Shown: in pieces, positions 25,101-31,047 of the stretch
Numbering within the stretch: the first letter of the stretch is position 1
Layout of the letters: each line of letters starts with the position of its first letter
NCBI GenBank assembly: GCA_013396655.1
Contig: WBMV01003157.1
Span: 349,081-413,080 of the forward strand
Direction: 5' to 3'
Length of the DNA stretch: 64,000 nucleotides
Origin: Campylorhamphus procurvoides
Taxonomy: Eukaryota > Chordata > Aves > Passeriformes > Dendrocolaptidae
The notes under the pieces: model-generated
The model's input: only the letters and a program-made list of their open reading frames with translations
Told to the model about the DNA's origin: nothing
The model's database searches: none
Made by a program: the position numbers and the translations under genes

Positions 25101-26625
25101 TGCTTCCTTTGTCTCCCTGCACGGAGCTGCCAGGAATCAGTGTCAGAGCACAGCCCCAGGGGAATGCCCACAGCTGATGTCCTTGCTGGTCATCCTCGGG
25201 ATCTCTGTGGAGCTCCTCAGGTTCTCTACGACTGTATGAGAACGTGTTAGGGGAATTCTCAGCCCTTGCAAAGAGGATGCTGGAGGAGTGCTAAGTAGGG
25301 AAGTCCTTGGGACACAGTTAGAGGCAGTTCAGGGGTGTAAAAACGGGCTGAGTTTACCTCTCAGTTGAATGGAAGTCAAACCCCAGCTGTCACCCAGAAT
25401 CCAAGCCTTAGTGCTGGGGTTGGGCCTCTCTCTCTAGCACAAAATTACTGTTCTGCCTCCTCTGGGAACTGAATGGTCACAGGAAAGGAATATTTGGGTT
25501 TCCTGCTGTATGGAGTTCCGCAGCTGGCAATAAACAGATCCGAGTTTTAGAGAGGCCACGTACCAACCACTAATATTGTGCCAAGCAAGAGGCACAGGAG
25601 TCCAGCAGCTGGGGATTCTGCTGATCCACAGGCACTCAGTACCAGCCTCCTGCACTAGACAGCCCCGTTCTGAAAAGGTGCTTGACCGCAAGTTAACTCA
25701 GTGGCCACATGGGAGCAGAAAGCCCATGACCTGCAAATAAAGTGCAATATTTATTTCCCTTCCAGAAAGGAGCACAAGAATCTATTGATCCCTGTATATG
25801 TTCAATGCCAGGTTGCATGTCGTGTTAATCAACCTGTCTAGTGGCAGGGGGATTGGAATGAGGTGGTCTTCAAGGTCTCTTCCGAACCAAACCACTCTAC
25901 GATTCTATAATTCTATTATGATAATCATTCTCATCATAAAAAGCTTTTACCTATTAGAAATCCCCTTAGTAGTCTGTTTTCTCTATTAAATATGCCAATT
26001 CTTAAATGTTTCTCAGTTGTTTTCTGGACTTTTGACTGTGGTCAAGATGACTTTCACATTTTAGGTGATTTGACTGAAGTGTGTGAAAGAGCTGCAGTAA
26101 TACCCCAACCAGAGCATTACAGAGCTGTGAAGAACAATAGACGGAAATCATTCCCTCCCACGACTTACAGATGACATTCCCATTAATGCCTTTTAAAATA
26201 AGACTGCTTTTGCCTTTTACCAGGCCGCCACCCCTGCTGCCAGTTCAGCTGCTGCTCTGCATCCCCTCCTGCCATCCCCCTGTTTTGTCAGTCACTGCTG
26301 GCTTTGGATTGCTGCCTTTGTTTCCCTTTCTCTGCTCTTCTTCTGCTATGCTTGTAAATAATGATGCACCTTCCACTTTTCCCACCTTATTTTCTGATTT
26401 CAGGTCCTGCTCAAGATCAAAGAAGCCAAAAAGAGGCCCCCTCCACCCTCACCCAAGAGACGCCTGCGCCGGACCAGCACCCGCCGCTCGGGCTACGCCT
26501 TCTCTCACCAGCACGGCTTTGGAGCACTCATCATGTCTGGGAGAAACATGCGGCCAAAATCACCTTTTGCCACAACAGGAACATTTTCACCAAACAGTGA
26601 CAAACATAAACACAAAGGACTGTAA
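916..26625 (+). CDS. ATP8B: ATP8B-family P4-ATPase phospholipid flippase, 3' part of gene (17 exons; likely ATP8B5/FetA-like)
   Basis: This is a plus-strand split gene whose exons join in phase into 893 codons plus TAA. P4-ATPases use ATP to move phospholipids from the outer to the cytosolic leaflet, normally with a CDC50/TMEM30 subunit. Seen in order (numbering from the first visible codon): membrane segments 3-4 with PISL (1-66), phospho-acceptor Asp of DKTGT (113), SPDEGAL in the N domain, KGAD, TGDK, GDGANDV, six further hydrophobic segments, and a basic tail with GYAFS. The family is about 1,200 residues long, so roughly 300-350 N-terminal residues are upstream of the window. Stretches such as [14 protein letters not shown] in the loop after segment 6 do not match my memory of ATP8B1, ATP8B2 or ATP8B4, so ATP8B5 (FetA) or ATP8B3 is likelier. 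No frameshift or missing catalytic residue is seen, so the gene looks functional. Exons are listed separately. Confidence 0.93.
1113..1817. other. intron A-B (705 bp)
   Basis: Unique-looking sequence with no repeat or conserved motif recognised. Confidence 0.8.
1818..2026 (+). CDS. ATP8B: flippase exon B: phosphorylation site (DKTGT)
   Basis: The acceptor is CTCATCAG and the donor is CTACG|GTACCT. The exon encodes SVEIIRLG, then the stalk and start of the P domain, including [18 protein letters not shown]. The Asp codon at 1957-1959 is the aspartate phosphorylated by ATP in every P-type ATPase. The exon ends within SING-KSYG, where codon 136 (Gly) is completed by the next exon. All residues of the family signature are intact. 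Confidence 0.95.
2027..4092. other. intron B-C
   Basis: About 2.1 kb. A short stretch at 2,795-2,870 carries several TAAT/ATTA cores (for example CTAATTGATTAAC), which may be chance. No repeat family was recognised. Confidence 0.8.
4093..4136 (+). CDS. ATP8B: flippase exon C: 44-base microexon
   Basis: The acceptor is TCGCTTGCAG and the donor is GAG|GTAAGT. The 44 bases complete the Gly codon from exon B and encode [14 protein letters not shown], a linker entering the N domain. Leaving it out would shift the frame (44 is not a multiple of 3), so it must be included for a working protein. Too short for ordinary ORF searches, it was placed by phase continuity and by the family pattern SYGDVYD. 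Confidence 0.9.
4137..5675. other. intron C-D
   Basis: About 1.5 kb. Open frames in both directions around 4,800-5,800 have no protein-like composition or splice context. Nothing else was seen. Confidence 0.8.
5676..5841 (+). CDS. ATP8B: flippase exon D: start of nucleotide-binding domain
   Basis: The acceptor is GTTTTTGCAG and the donor is GAAG|GTGAGG. The exon encodes [17 protein letters not shown] followed by the [18 protein letters not shown] segment, typical of the ATP8B N domain, where the [13 protein letters not shown] helix precedes the SPDEGAL motif. Phase runs from 0 at the start to one overhanging base at the end. Confidence 0.94.
5842..6635. other. intron D-E
   Basis: About 0.8 kb with no recognisable feature other than its splice sites. 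Confidence 0.8.
6636..6824 (+). CDS. ATP8B: flippase exon E: N domain with SPDEGAL
   Basis: The acceptor is CTTTTGTGTCAG and the donor is ATTG|GTATGT. The exon encodes [19 protein letters not shown], the best-known N-domain signature of P4-ATPases, then [15 protein letters not shown] and [17 protein letters not shown]. The RKRMS segment is conserved near the bound nucleotide in this family. Confidence 0.95.
6825..7678. other. intron E-F
   Basis: About 0.85 kb with nothing recognised. It ends in a strong T/C run before the TAG acceptor. Confidence 0.8.
7679..7794 (+). CDS. ATP8B: flippase exon F: N domain with KGAD
   Basis: The acceptor is a T/C run ending TCTCATAG and the donor is AAT|GTAAGT. 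The exon completes a Val codon and reads [20 protein letters not shown]. The Lys of KGAD lines the ATP pocket in P-type ATPases. The exon ends at a codon boundary after EHLN. Confidence 0.94.
7795..8801. other. intron F-G
   Basis: About 1.0 kb with nothing recognised. Confidence 0.8.
8802..8966 (+). CDS. ATP8B: flippase exon G: N domain to P domain link
   Basis: The acceptor is CTGTCTTACAG. The exon encodes [18 protein letters not shown] and then a charged helix ending in YEEIEKDLM. The donor is ATG|GTTGGT, which has GT but matches the consensus poorly at positions +3 to +5. It was chosen because it joins LM to [12 protein letters not shown] in the next exon, the usual family sequence. Reading past the donor meets a stop near 9,030. 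Confidence 0.9.
8967..11383. other. intron G-H with weak borders
   Basis: About 2.4 kb, with a weak donor (GTTGGT) and an unusual acceptor (TTAAG). It holds one imperfect direct duplication at 9,782-9,829 and no recognised transposon. Confidence 0.75.
9782..9829 (+). repeat. imperfect 24-25 bp tandem duplication
   Basis: Two adjacent copies of a TCAATRGAATAGTG-type unit differing at a few bases, inside the intron G-H. Confidence 0.65.
11384..11495 (+). CDS. ATP8B: flippase exon H: P domain with TGDK
   Basis: The exon encodes [19 protein letters not shown] and then [13 protein letters not shown]. The Thr-Gly-Asp-Lys motif is part of the P-domain active site around the phospho-aspartate. The donor is CAAG|GTAAAG. 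The acceptor is the unusual TTAAG (A rather than C or T before AG). Alternative CAG and TAG acceptors 38-41 bases upstream would break the frame, so TTAAG is the only choice that keeps the conserved sequence. Confidence 0.9.
11496..12550. other. intron H-I
   Basis: About 1.05 kb with nothing recognised. Confidence 0.8.
12551..12656 (+). CDS. ATP8B: flippase exon I: P domain after TGDK
   Basis: The acceptor is TCTCTTTCCCAG and the donor is TGAG|GTAAAT. The exon encodes [20 protein letters not shown] followed by the variable [15 protein letters not shown] helix. Together with exon H it rebuilds the family motif DKQETA-NIG. Confidence 0.94.
12657..13446. other. intron I-J
   Basis: About 0.8 kb ending in a long T run. 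Nothing else was recognised. Confidence 0.8.
13447..13594 (+). CDS. ATP8B: flippase exon J: variable insert of the P domain
   Basis: The acceptor is a long T run ending TTTTTTTCAG and the donor is CTTG|GTAAGG. The exon encodes [18 protein letters not shown], a Lys-rich charged segment ([14 protein letters not shown]), and [10 protein letters not shown]. This is the least conserved part among ATP8B paralogues and would be the best stretch for assigning the paralogue. The LVITGHSLA end is conserved. Confidence 0.92.
14230..14580 (+). mobile_element. old, strongly diverged CR1/L3-type LINE 3' fragment
   Basis: Word order resembles the 3' region of ancient CR1/L3 LINEs: a 'gagcctggagaa' segment, 'ggacttaaactgagataaga', 'ccctggaatagattttcc' and a 'caagttagag' segment follow in the expected order. 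Divergence is high, so the borders are approximate. Confidence 0.5.
14752..14917 (+). mobile_element. CR1 LINE 3' fragment
   Basis: Contains the avian CR1 tail pattern: 'cacagcaccaaggctgacag', 'ttcaagagatatttggatga', 'cccttccaactcaggatatt', then an ATTCTGTG end. It is in the same orientation as the gene. Confidence 0.85.
16293..16343 (+). repeat. 17-bp unit repeated three times
   Basis: Three head-to-tail copies of AGCTGTTGTGCATATCY, the third diverged, lying 216 bases before exon K. Confidence 0.8.
16560..16743 (+). CDS. ATP8B: flippase exon K: P domain with GDGANDV
   Basis: The acceptor is GGTCCTTTTCAG and the donor is AAAA|GTGAGT. The exon encodes [17 protein letters not shown], then [18 protein letters not shown] and the hinge motif [13 protein letters not shown]. 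The aspartates of GDGxND bind the Mg2+ needed for phosphorylation. The exon is noticeably richer in G+C than its introns. Confidence 0.95.
16988..17047 (+). mobile_element. CR1 LINE 3' end, short
   Basis: 'ggttggattccatgatctta' followed by a 'cttttctaacctaaatgatt' stretch and the terminal octamers ATTCTGTG/ATTCTATA, the usual avian CR1 3' end. Confidence 0.8.
17210..17760. promoter_or_regulatory. candidate intronic enhancer, homeodomain-site cluster
   Basis: Many TAATTA-type cores lie within about 500 bases: TTAATTA at 17,241, ATAATTAAATTAA near 17,355, TTTTAATTAAG near 17,434, ATAATTAG near 17,527 and 17,661, and CTAATTATTT near 17,740. GATAAG and TTATCA sites are interspersed. Function is inferred from site density only. 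Confidence 0.3.
18242..18465 (+). CDS. ATP8B: flippase exon L: end of P domain and membrane segment 5
   Basis: The acceptor is CTTCTTGTTGCAG and the donor is CGCAG|GTAGGT. The exon encodes [18 protein letters not shown], then [18 protein letters not shown], then [20 protein letters not shown] (segment 5). The Lys in YFFYKN is the conserved segment 5 lysine, which in P4-ATPases is important for lipid-stimulated dephosphorylation. Confidence 0.95.
18491..18896 (+). mobile_element. CR1 LINE 3' fragment (about 400 bp)
   Basis: Shows the expected order for CR1: 'atgaagatgatcacagggc', 'gctgagagagctgggatggt', 'aggacaaagggtaatggttt', 'cattcaaggtcaggttggat', 'ttccttccaaccaaaaccat' and an ATTCTATGATTCTGT end. 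Confidence 0.92.
19081..19242 (-). mobile_element. CR1 LINE 3' fragment, reverse orientation
   Basis: Reads on the plus strand as the reverse complement of CR1: 'gtagaatcattaaagttaga', 'ccattaacccaacactgcca', 'aatgtccttaaatgccacat', 'ttcctagtatccaatctaaa'. Confidence 0.9.
19737..19820 (+). CDS. ATP8B: flippase exon M: membrane segment 6
   Basis: The acceptor is GATTTTTTTCCAG and the donor is CAG|GTACTG. The 84 bases (28 codons, phase 0 at both ends) encode [20 protein letters not shown] and LGMSLFDQ, which is membrane segment 6 and its exit. As a symmetric exon it could be skipped in frame, but that would remove a membrane segment. Confidence 0.94.
19821..20832. other. intron M-N
   Basis: About 1.0 kb with one CR1 tail (20,010-20,107). 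A short CR1-like snippet near 20,440-20,490 is too short to call. Confidence 0.8.
20010..20107 (+). mobile_element. CR1 LINE 3' end
   Basis: 'gagttggatttgatgatctt' followed by a 'tgttttccagcttaagataa' segment and ATGATTCCATGATT, matching the CR1 terminal pattern. Confidence 0.75.
20833..21078 (+). CDS. ATP8B: flippase exon N: loop and membrane segments 7-8
   Basis: The acceptor is CTCTGCTTTCAG and the donor is ACAG|GTAAGA. The 82 codons encode [20 protein letters not shown], then segment 7 ([20 protein letters not shown]), a short loop, and segment 8 ([17 protein letters not shown]). The DVDDRWSM start is the most useful paralogue marker, because ATP8B2 and ATP8B4 as I remember them differ there. 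Confidence 0.94.
21079..22325. other. intron N-O
   Basis: About 1.25 kb, one third of it a CR1 fragment (21,670-22,083). The rest was not recognised. Confidence 0.8.
21670..22083 (+). mobile_element. CR1 LINE 3' fragment carrying a 170-codon open frame
   Basis: A clear CR1 series: 'tccagctctggggccctcag', 'gcaatgaagatgatcagagg', 'gttcagcctcaggagaagag', 'ggcactggaacaggttgccc', 'atgttcaaggtcaggctaga' and 'ggaatgagatggtccttaag'. An open frame at 21,709-22,218 lies on it, but it is CR1 sequence, not a host gene. Confidence 0.93.
22326..22464 (+). CDS. ATP8B: flippase exon O: membrane segment 9
   Basis: The acceptor is CTTCTTTCAG and the donor is GTTG|GTAAGC. The exon encodes [20 protein letters not shown], then [19 protein letters not shown] and a loop ending [12 protein letters not shown] is a family landmark before segment 9. 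Confidence 0.94.
22465..24344. other. intron O-P
   Basis: About 1.9 kb with one CR1 tail at 23,412-23,479. The rest is AT-rich and unrecognised. Confidence 0.8.
23412..23479 (+). mobile_element. CR1 LINE 3' end, short
   Basis: 'gttagactggatgatcttga' then 'tttctttcaaccttgatgat' and repeated GATTCTATGAT, the CR1 terminal pattern. Confidence 0.8.
24345..24475 (+). CDS. ATP8B: flippase exon P: membrane segment 10
   Basis: The acceptor is TTTTGCATTTCAG and the donor is AAA|GTAAGA. The exon completes the Gly codon from exon O and encodes [19 protein letters not shown], then [19 protein letters not shown] (segment 10 and its cytosolic exit). It ends after PSDK at a codon boundary. Confidence 0.94.
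24476..26403. other. intron P-Q
   Basis: About 1.9 kb with one CR1 tail (25,798-25,920). The last 200 bases are pyrimidine-rich before the final coding exon. Confidence 0.8.
25798..25920 (+). mobile_element. CR1 LINE 3' end
   Basis: 'ttggaatgaggtggtcttca' then 'ggtctcttccgaaccaaacc' and CTACGATTCTATAATTCTA, a CR1 terminal pattern, preceded by a diverged 'ttcaatgccaggttgcatgt' segment. Confidence 0.85.
26404..26625 (+). CDS. ATP8B: flippase exon Q: terminal coding exon, autoregulatory tail
   Basis: The acceptor is TTTTCTGATTTCAG. The exon encodes a 73-residue cytosolic tail: [20 protein letters not shown], then [19 protein letters not shown], then [19 protein letters not shown] and a His/Lys-rich end HKHKGL, stopping at TAA 26,623-26,625. 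The (G/A)(Y/F)AFS motif is known in P4-ATPases as part of the C-terminal autoinhibitory tail that blocks the nucleotide site. The Ser/Thr next to the Arg clusters look like possible kinase sites (inference). Codons here are GC-rich, unlike the A-rich sequence that follows. Confidence 0.93.
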   Translation, partial: VLLKIKEAKKRPPPPSPKRRLRRTSTRRSGYAFSHQHGFGALIMSGRNMRPKSPFATTGTFSPNSDKHKHKGL

Positions 26626-26690
26626 AAAAAGAAAAGAAGGGTAAAAAAAGAGGAAAAAAAAAAGGAAAAAAAAAAGGGACAAAATTCCCT
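26623..26690 (+). repeat. A/G-rich low-complexity tract in 3' UTR
   Basis: Runs of 7-10 A separated by GG or GAGG directly follow the stop codon. It is simple sequence and may have arisen by slippage. Confidence 0.8.
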
Positions 26691-27505
26691 TACAAAAATA
26701 GTGAAGCAAACCAAAGTAAAGGGCTGTCAGGAGAGGATTGAGCCAGTGGTTGCCCAGAGATATGCCCTCTGGGCTACCAAAGCGAGGCCTTGGGCCTTTC
26801 CTTTCACCCACGTGCATCTTCCAATTCCAGCTTCTTTTCCAAAGATGTGTGCTGCTGCCGGGGAAGGTGGGCATGGTGAACTGGAGCGTGGAGTTGTATG
26901 GTATCCCAGAGGGCCTCCATGGAACAGAAGAGAACGTGCTGCAGGAGGCATCTCCACTCCCCGAGAGTGTTCATAATGCTATTTTTTCCCTCCCTTTAAC
27001 AACATACCTCAGAGCAACAACAAGTCCAGTCTGAGGGAAGGGCTGAATTGGTGATGTCTTTCTCATTCTTGTGCCTTTGTTTTATTTCATGAATCCACTC
27101 TGGACCGTATTACTGGGGTAACAGTATTGACTCCAGGTGTGCCTTAGGTCCAGCCACACAACCCTTGAATCCACAATCTTTGTAATATGTGTAATTGTGT
27201 AGCCTTTTGACTGTAATCTACTTTTTAAAGAGATGGCCAGTGCCCAAACACCACGCTTGTCCCACATCTGCCATTGGGAAGTTCTGCAAGCTTAGGCAAA
27301 CCTTCAGTTGGTCAAGGGACAAGGGATTGACACTCATCAGCCTGCCCTATTTTATCTGCATTGCAAATCTACTCCTTCAAAAGATCACTGTCCTCAGAGC
27401 CCTCTCAAATTTTGTAACTGGGCACCAGCCATTTAATTTAAACTTAAAAGAATAGAAGGTTCTCAGACTTCCATATGGATCAAATAATAAAATCTGGCCC
27501 TGAGA
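26626..27505 (+). other. 3' untranslated region of the flippase gene (approximate)
   Basis: Sequence downstream of the TAA with no further exon. It opens with a purine-rich A/G tract (26,623-26,690). The end is placed just after the first clear AATAAA at 27,486-27,491. The exact cleavage site cannot be seen, and an alternative earlier or later end is possible. Confidence 0.55.
27486..27491 (+). promoter_or_regulatory. candidate polyadenylation signal AATAAA
   Basis: This is the first canonical AATAAA noticed after the stop codon, about 860 bases downstream. It is followed within 40 bases by T/G-containing sequence. Support is by position and motif only. Confidence 0.45.
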
Positions 27506-29169
27506 AGCCTGTGCCATGGTTAGGGCTCACCTGAGCTGCCAGCACCAGGTACCTACCCCACCATAACAGACTGAAGTCCACACACATCTGGCTTGATGGT
27601 GGTTACGTGAGCAGTATTGGAGGCAGAAATGCTATTTCATGCCTAGCACCTGAAATAGCCTTTACTCCACTGGTGCTATGGCTCAGTGTAAGGGAAAAAG
27701 CTCCCTGCTGGCTCCCTCAACCCTCCCTGACAAGCAGTGTGGTCAAGATTCAGAGGAACTTAAGTGAGGCCTCAGGAGCTGCCGTAGTGTTTTTCTATGC
27801 TGGCTCAAATTTTATTTGGGAATGGGTTGTCTGTCAAACACGGGTGGTAGAGAGCTGAAAATCCTACCAGTCTGACTGCCAGCAGAGGGACCTAAAATGC
27901 ACAGGCGCAGCCAAAGTCATGGTGATCTTGAGGGAGTGGGATTTGCTTGCTGTTTTGTTTCACCAGCTCCACAATCAGCCGGGTTACTGGGTGGAAGGCC
28001 AGCGTGGCAGCGTGAGAGTTTGTCCTGCCAGCACTGCTGAGCTGTCTAAATGCAGTTTTTTTTTTGTGCAGAGGACTAAGCAGCCCTGTCTGCATTGGGA
28101 TTTTTTTTTCCCCAGCTCCTTTATACAATTAGACTCCTTTCTCATTTTGAATTGGATTTTTTTTGTGAAGTAATCATCTGATATTTATGGAGAACTCAAT
28201 GCTGTGAGTCTCTGAGCTATCAGTGATGGCAATATATGATGGCAATAGGCCAGCTGTGTCCCCATTTCATCTGGTCTGCATGAACACCTTGCTGCCTGTG
28301 GTCACAGTTCCAGCAATTATGTGTGAGATTATTTAAACTCTAATAGAAGGTTTCATCTCCCTGGGTTTAACTCAATGCAGAAAAAGCTACAGTCTGTTGC
28401 ACCTGCTGCTTTGGGAGGCTTGTGGCAAACTGTGGTATTAAGTTTCAGCATGGCCAGTGCAAAAGTGGAGCTGGGACTGGATCTGGACTTCAGTGTCCAG
28501 GAGCTGCTTGCTAGGGAGGGAGCAAATTCTAATCTGGTGATCTCCCTTGAAAGGAGACACCTAAGTAAAGTGAGAGTCTGCACTCTGGCTGAGGAGACCA
28601 CTGTGATAGTGAGTACTTGTCACCTCCCTCTGATTTATCATTCACTTTGCAGAGACAATCAGAGACTTTCTGATGAGGATTAAGCCTCTCATAGTCAGCC
28701 TCCCTGCCGTTGGAGGAAAAAGGAGAATTTGTGTAGATAAACAGACATCCCTATGATATCCAGACTGGTCTGCGGTCTGAGAGCCCTACCAAAGGTGTTC
28801 CTAGCATGTGATGCAGCAGAATATATTGCAGAGCAGTGGAGGCAGACCTTGTGCTGACAGGGTAAGGAAACTCTGACACTGTGCCTTTCTTCTCATACGG
28901 TTTACGTGCAAAGCACTCACCTCCTGGCTAAAAGGGGATTTGAAAATGTTGGATATGACATGTAGGGGATAATAAAGCTGTTGGTGAGCTTGCACCAGAT
29001 ACAATTATGTCAGTAGTTTTGACACGATCAGCATTTGAAACACATCAGCTGGCAGTGATGTCTGTTCTACATCACTCCTGATTTTGTAAAATAATTTTTT
29101 AAATAAAAAAATAATATTGGGATGATAGATTCCTTGGCACTCTGTTAATTGATCTGAGGAGTTCATAAC
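27506..29169. other. intergenic or non-coding sequence
   Basis: No repeat family or recognisable gene. A two-strand open stretch at 28,353-28,683 is discussed among the findings but has no identifiable product. Confidence 0.6.
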
Positions 29170-29354
29170 GAGAAGTGCATGTTAATTCCTGAACCTCCTA
29201 AAGCAGGAGGATGGTTCGTGGGACAACGGATCCGAGACGACAAGGCTTTTCCCATCCGGTATCCTGATGCGGGAAACACTCGAATTACCAAAATTTTCCA
29301 TCCTAGCTGGGATGTTTTAAGAGGAAACTTAGAGGAAACGTCAGACATCCTTAN
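29170..29354. other. CpG-dense, codon-like island of unknown origin
   Basis: Nine CpG dinucleotides lie in about 185 bases, against a nearly CpG-free background, and a plus-strand frame is open across it. The composition suggests recently inserted or coding-derived DNA. An endogenous retrovirus fragment or an exon are both possible; neither was recognised. One unresolved base (N) lies at 29,354. Confidence 0.4.
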
Positions 29355-29454
29355 TAATATAAATATTCATGGTTTGAGCACTGTTCTGCTGTTGTGCCTT
29401 TACTTGCCACCCCACTGGGCTGCAGTTTGGGGATTGAGAGTGACAGTGTTTTGA

Positions 29455-29644
29455 TGGTGGTGAGGCCCTGGCACAGGTTGCCCAGAGAAGCTGTGGATGC
29501 CCCATCCCTGGGAGTGTTCAAGGCCAGTCTGGATGAGACTCTGAGCAGCCTAGTCTAGTGGAGGCTGTCCCCACCTTAAGCAGGGGTGTTGGAACAAGGT
29601 GGTCTCTGAGGTCCTTTCCACCAAACCATTCTGTGATTCTTTGA
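29455..29644 (+). mobile_element. CR1 LINE 3' end
   Basis: 'gtgaggccctggcacaggtt', 'gatgccccatccctgggagt', 'tcaaggccagtctggatgag', 'ggaacaaggtggtctctgag' and ATTCTGTGATTCTTTG follow in CR1 order. Confidence 0.92.
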
Positions 29645-30889
29645 TAACCAGTGATAATATGGTTACACTGCATCAGAGGAGAGCTGAGCAATCTCTCTCC
29701 TGGGAACCCACAAGGCTGATACAGAGCAACCTCTGCCCCTAATACCGTGGGGTATCAGGTGCTTTTGGGCAGAGGCACCTCAAGGGTGTTTTATGTTGCT
29801 GACTGCAACACCTGCATTCCTTCAATGCTGCCTCATAGCTCTCTCTTTATCAGTGTGCATGCATACAACTCTCTCCCACTGACCTGTAGCCTGAAAGTCA
29901 TTACTCATGAGCAGCCCTTGTGAAATGGCAGGGCAGAGGAGTATTGCATGCTTACCCTGTGTTCTCCAAGTGGAGCAACCTTCAGCAAAATCTTTTGCAT
30001 TAAAGGAGACATCTCAGTAGGGACCCATGCAAATTACTTGCTGGAACAAAAGCAAGAGCATAAGGATATCTGCGGGCACAAGCACTGTATCCTATAACCC
30101 CATCAGACCACTGATAACCTTCATTCTAAACCCAGCTATTCCAACTAGAAAGCTTCCTGTTCTGGTGGTTGATTGTTCTCCCCTCCTAGTTTTCATCCTG
30201 AATATGTTCACAGTGCATTTATTCTCTTGTCGTGCCAGCATTATCCTTTTGCTTCAGCAGTTTTGTTTGTCTCCTGTGATATATTTAGACAGCAATCCTA
30301 TCCGCTCTCTGCCTACATTTGGTTAGGCTAAACAAGCCAGGTTCTTAAGTTTCTTCTTGTTTGATAGGTTTTCTGTTTCCCTCAGGGCCTTTCTGCACCT
30401 GTTCATTTGAGTTTATCATTTTTAAATGCGGATGACCAGATTTTTTTTTTTTGCATGATGCTTCTCTTATCATGCCTGTACAATAGCTCTGCTATTTCAC
30501 TGCCTTGTCTAGACTGCATTTACTTTTCTTATGGCATGATCATCTCTGTGATCCCTAACACAGCTTTAGTGGTTATTTTTCCTAATTTTATTGTGAATAT
30601 GCAGAATTGTTAGCAAAATTGGGTTAGCTTCATAAATACCTCTCCACTCCCACTGTCTCATGCCTGACAACATGGGGTGGAGCTGAAGTCATCACAGTGT
30701 AAGTCTGCGCATGTTGATGCTTTGAACTGATGCCCTGTCCTCAGGGGCAACCTTTTTCCATGAGGGCTGTCAAGGGATTTTTGCTACATCTGCTTATGTG
30801 TTGGCTGATGTAAATATGCTGGAATGAGGGACCTGCCATTCCTGATAGTAAGAGGCAGTGGGGAGGTTCCCAGCCTCAGCTCCCACACA

Positions 30890-30890
<1 letters not shown>
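29645..30890. other. non-coding sequence, nothing recognised
   Basis: Ordinary AT-leaning sequence between a CR1 fragment and the hexamer array. No exon, repeat or RNA gene was recognised. Confidence 0.6.
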
Positions 30891-30945
<55 letters not shown>

Positions 30946-31047
30946 NNNNNNNNNNNNNNNNNNNNNNNNNNNNNNNNNNNNNNNNNNNNNNNNNNNNNNN
31001 NNNNNNNNNNNNNNNNNNNNNNNNNNNNNNNNNNNNNNNNNNNNNNN
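30891..31047 (+). repeat. CCCTGT hexamer array running into a 102-base assembly gap
   Basis: Nine perfect units of CCCTGT (30,891-30,945) run directly into N bases (30,946-31,047). The sequence after the gap is unique, so the array ends within the gap and its true length is unknown. Translations across it are artefacts. Confidence 0.95.
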
